Source: a bacterium (GTDB taxonomy: Bacteria > AUK180). From it: DNA of 8,908 nt. This document shows positions 7,145 through 8,908 of the stretch, piece by piece. The notes below the pieces were generated by a model. That model saw nothing but the letters and a program-made list of their open reading frames with translations, made no database searches and was not told where the DNA came from. The position numbers and the translations under genes are program-made. Each line of letters opens with the position of its first letter. The stretch's first letter is position 1. The DNA lies in the NCBI GenBank assembly GCA_030622125.1, contig JAUXGM010000086.1, forward strand, positions 1-8,908, in the 5' to 3' direction.

Positions 7145-7179
7145 TTTACCCACATGAATCGAGCTTGAACCAAACTTAT
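7145..7179 (+). repeat. Inverted motif, right copy (TTTACCCAC-type)
   Basis: Starts TTTACCCACATGAATC on the plus strand, nine bases after array 2. It is the inverted partner of 6798-6832. Its right end covers the stop codon of the FGE-like remnant (7176-7178). Confidence 0.5.
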
Positions 7180-7271
7180 TTTTTATCCCTTGGAATTTCA
7201 ATGTCTTTTACGCATCTGAAACCGACACAGGAATATGTATTTTGCCATTCTTCAGGATATTTCCAAAACCG
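7176..7271 (-). pseudogene. C-terminal remnant of a formylglycine-generating-enzyme-like (SUMF1/FGE-sulfatase) gene
   Basis: The minus strand reads through 31 codons ending at TAA (7178-7176): RFWKYPEEWQ, then NTYSCVGFRCVKDIEIPRD, then KK. GFRCVKD close to a stop is the usual C-terminal signature of FGE/SUMF1-type domains, which fold as C-type-lectin-like units and either make formylglycine in sulfatases or serve other roles. An in-frame TAG lies immediately upstream (7274-7272) with another at 7280-7278, and no start or further domain sequence is recognisable before them, so this is a dead fragment. It sits between the lipoprotein gene and the repeats, implying that the body of the gene was deleted. 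Too short for certainty; the motif is the only support. Confidence 0.55.
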
Positions 7272-7322
7272 CTAACCCTATTTAGTATTTCAGAGCCTTA
7301 TAAAGAATAAAACAAGAATATT

Positions 7323-8908
7323 TCAATTCTTTATTATCATTTCAATTTTTTCAGAAAATTGCGTAATATCATTACCAAAATTCCATAGTATATTTCCATT
7401 GTTATCTATCAATAGAACTATTGTTTCCGGATACCAATTAGAATAAGGACCTTGATAAAATGGAAGCATCCTTTGTGGTTCAATATTAAATATCGTTTTG
7501 CCATCATCATATTGATAAAAAATAGCAGAATTTTCCAGTTCATCTTTATATGGATGATTAACAATATAATAAAAATCAAGTTCCTTATTTATATCACAGA
7601 ATTCTTGCACTTTTTCTTTAATTTTCGAAAAAAAACAATCACACATTGGACGAAATAGAATCAATAAATGATATTTTTTTTCTTTATTAAAGTAATTTAT
7701 AAGATTATGTTCCTTTTTATCTAATCCTTTAACTTTAAAATCTTTAATAGAATCAAGTGATTCAACTTTTTTATATTCTTCTTTATATATAAAAAAATTA
7801 GGTTTTTTATAAGATACAGGATTTTCTTTATCCTTAATCACAAATACTCTTTTTTTTATTTCTTCTTCTTTTATATCCTTTCTCTTTTTTCCAAATGCCA
7901 CTTCATATTTTTCTATAACAAATTCTTTCTTGTTTGAAGGATTATACAAATATATATAATTTTCATCTGCATACAAAAAAGATTTGTTATCAATCTTATA
8001 AGAACCAATATATCTTTGCTTTCGAATTGAATAGAAATCCAAATATACTGGTGCAGATACCCTTCGTGTAACAACAAAATAATTTTTATTAAATACACAT
8101 GGAAAACCACTGAAAGACCATTTTTCAAGCCACACTCCTCTATTTTGACCTTCTAAGTAAGGAGGAATATCTAAATAAGAAATGTAATGAGATGGAATTT
8201 TATCATATTTATGAACTAATTTACCATCCATTGAGTATTCATAAATATTAGGTTCAAAAGGTTTCACAATAAGAATATGACCATTGGAAGTAACATCGCA
8301 AAGTAAAGCACTCATATTCTTCCCGCGAATAGTTTTATTCTTTATATTGTCACTATCCTCGCAGGTTAATCCAATAAGATTTTTTATTTTCCCCGTTTTT
8401 AAATTTAATACCTCTACTTCATTATCTGATTTTATTAGATAATTTTTATATTTTTTACACATCCACATATTTCCGTAAGTATTATTATTTAAAACGGAAG
8501 GAAGCAATATACTCTCTTTTAAATTTCCCTTTTCATTGTATATATTCAACCGTCTAACAACATCACTTATCAATATCTCATTCTTATCTGAAAGTGTTAA
8601 ACTTTCCGGAAAATAAGCGGTTTTTCCAGGTTCAAGTCCAAAATCACATATCTTTTTATATTTCCCTGTTTTTAAATTTATCCAATAATAAGTATAATAA
8701 GATACCATCAATACCAGAAATTTATTTTCTTTTATTATAAAACGAGGCGGTAAAAAATTACTATATACGCCAGGAGTAATTTTCTCTTCAAAATTCGGAA
8801 ATTTTATAATAATCTCGCCACATTTTTTTAATTCAATATTCAAGTCTTTATTATTACAACAAATTAAGGCAGAAACGCCAAAAGTAAACAGGAATAATAA
8901 CTTTATAA
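7323..8908 (-). CDS. Lipoprotein: 6-bladed beta-propeller-like region plus C-terminal redoxin-like domain (5' end outside window)
   Basis: The frame is open to the right edge. Its first visible codons (8906 downward) read IKLLFLFTFGVSALICCNNKD, a hydrophobic signal-peptide core followed by Cys-Cys-Asn-Asn, as in lipoproteins. The start codon is therefore beyond the edge, and the TTG at 8843 is not the start. Residue numbers below count from that TTG codon. The first two thirds are repeated strand-rich blades, including FGLEPGKTAYFPESLTL (68-84), ISDVVRRLNIYNEKGNL (92-108) and IYEYSMDGKLV (200-210), resembling 6-bladed beta-propeller lipoproteins common in Bacteroidota and candidate phyla. From ~365 a thioredoxin-fold-like domain follows: DFKVKGLDKKEHNLINYF, LLILFRPMCDCFFSKIKEK with Cys401-Asp-Cys403 (7635-7643), and WYPETIVLLIDNNGNILW (470-487), whose Pro-then-strand-then-D-x-x-G layout matches TlpA/AhpC-type redoxins. 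The CxC spacing differs from the normal CxxC. Function unknown; perhaps envelope thiol chemistry. It is separated from the operon by the repeat spacer. Confidence 0.72.
   Translation of the reverse strand, partial: IKLLFLFTFGVSALICCNNKDLNIELKKCGEIIIKFPNFEEKITPGVYSNFLPPRFIIKENKFLVLMVSYYTYYWINLKTGKYKKICDFGLEPGKTAYFPESLTLSDKNEILISDVVRRLNIYNEKGNLKESILLPSVLNNNTYGNMWMCKKYKNYLIKSDNEVEVLNLKTGKIKNLIGLTCEDSDNIKNKTIRGKNMSALLCDVTSNGHILIVKPFEPNIYEYSMDGKLVHKYDKIPSHYISYLDIPPYLEGQNRGVWLEKWSFSGFPCVFNKNYFVVTRRVSAPVYLDFYSIRKQRYIGSYKIDNKSFLYADENYIYLYNPSNKKEFVIEKYEVAFGKKRKDIKEEEIKKRVFVIKDKENPVSYKKPNFFIYKEEYKKVESLDSIKDFKVKGLDKKEHNLINYFNKEKKYHLLILFRPMCDCFFSKIKEKVQEFCDINKELDFYYIVNHPYKDELENSAIFYQYDDGKTIFNIEPQRMLPFYQGPYSNWYPETIVLLIDNNGNILWNFGNDITQFSEKIEMIIKN

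Larger units (their letters stand above)
6728..7322. other. 595-base gene-free, repeat-laden spacer
   Basis: No intact gene is visible on either strand. The spacer contains, from left to right, a heptamer array (6742-6797), a motif abutting it (6798-6832), an AT-rich run (6833-6877), a palindromic repeat remnant (6878-6938), an undistinguished stretch (6939-7020), a second repeat remnant (7021-7050), a second heptamer array (7080-7135), the inverted partner motif (7145-7179), and the tail of a dead FGE-like gene (7176-7271). From 7272 to 7322 I see nothing, including no clear hairpin terminator after the lipoprotein gene. The operon promoter should lie in this spacer, but no convincing -35/-10 pair stands out. 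Confidence 0.8.

Noticed and set aside
6943-7275. 110-codon plus-strand reading frame in the spacer
   Set aside because: It runs through a repeat remnant, heptamer array 2 and the antisense of the FGE-like relic; the peptide is low-complexity (KLQTLNFKLQTSN repeats) with no Shine-Dalgarno or domain.
7281-7322. Intrinsic terminator after the lipoprotein gene
   Set aside because: No GC-rich stem followed by a T run could be found on the minus strand here.
7913-8128. 71-codon minus-strand reading frame
   Set aside because: Lies out of frame inside the lipoprotein gene, which has clear propeller-like content; a shadow frame.

Overview
The window is AT-rich (about 30% G+C by eye) bacterial chromosome in which every recognisable gene lies on the minus strand, so transcription reads from high to low coordinates. 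Exported proteins, a Cys-containing lipoprotein-type signal peptide, a Hanks-type kinase with PEGA repeats, a 6-bladed-propeller lipoprotein and dispersed 'CATTCTGA.../CGCAATGACA' intergenic repeats suggest an uncultured envelope-rich lineage, perhaps near the FCB group or WOR-3/Cloacimonadota. This placement is an impression from gene content, not a phylogenetic result.

Layout, in the direction of transcription. (1) 8908-7323: a lipoprotein whose N-terminal start is cut by the window edge, made of a 6-bladed beta-propeller-like region followed by a thioredoxin/redoxin-like domain with an unusual Cys-Asp-Cys motif. (2) 7322-6728: a 595-base stretch with no intact gene. It holds the decayed C-terminal end of a formylglycine-generating-enzyme-like (SUMF1/FGE-sulfatase) gene, two arrays of eight degenerate heptamers in opposite orientations, an inverted pair of ~35-base motifs next to those arrays, and two remnants of interspersed palindromic repeats. 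(3) 6727-1: five genes packed so tightly (17-base overlap, 1-base gap, 8-base overlap, 1-base TAATG overlap) that they almost certainly form one operon: an exported membrane-anchored gluzincin peptidase (peptidase MA type), a DUF5693-like polytopic membrane protein, a CsaB-like polysaccharide pyruvyl transferase, a Ser/Thr protein kinase with five C-terminal PEGA repeats, and the N-terminal two thirds or so of a membrane protein of the fused MFS/spermidine-synthase type, running off the left edge.

The likely theme of the operon is the cell envelope. CsaB-type enzymes pyruvylate cell-wall polysaccharides used to anchor S-layer proteins, and DUF5693 proteins are known to me mainly as neighbours of csaB. 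A membrane-anchored protease and a transmembrane kinase whose extracytoplasmic part is a string of PEGA domains fit surface processing and sensing. The joint function is inference. The most unusual non-coding signal is the paired heptamer arrays, one of which lies in the leader just 14 bases upstream of the operon's first start codon.
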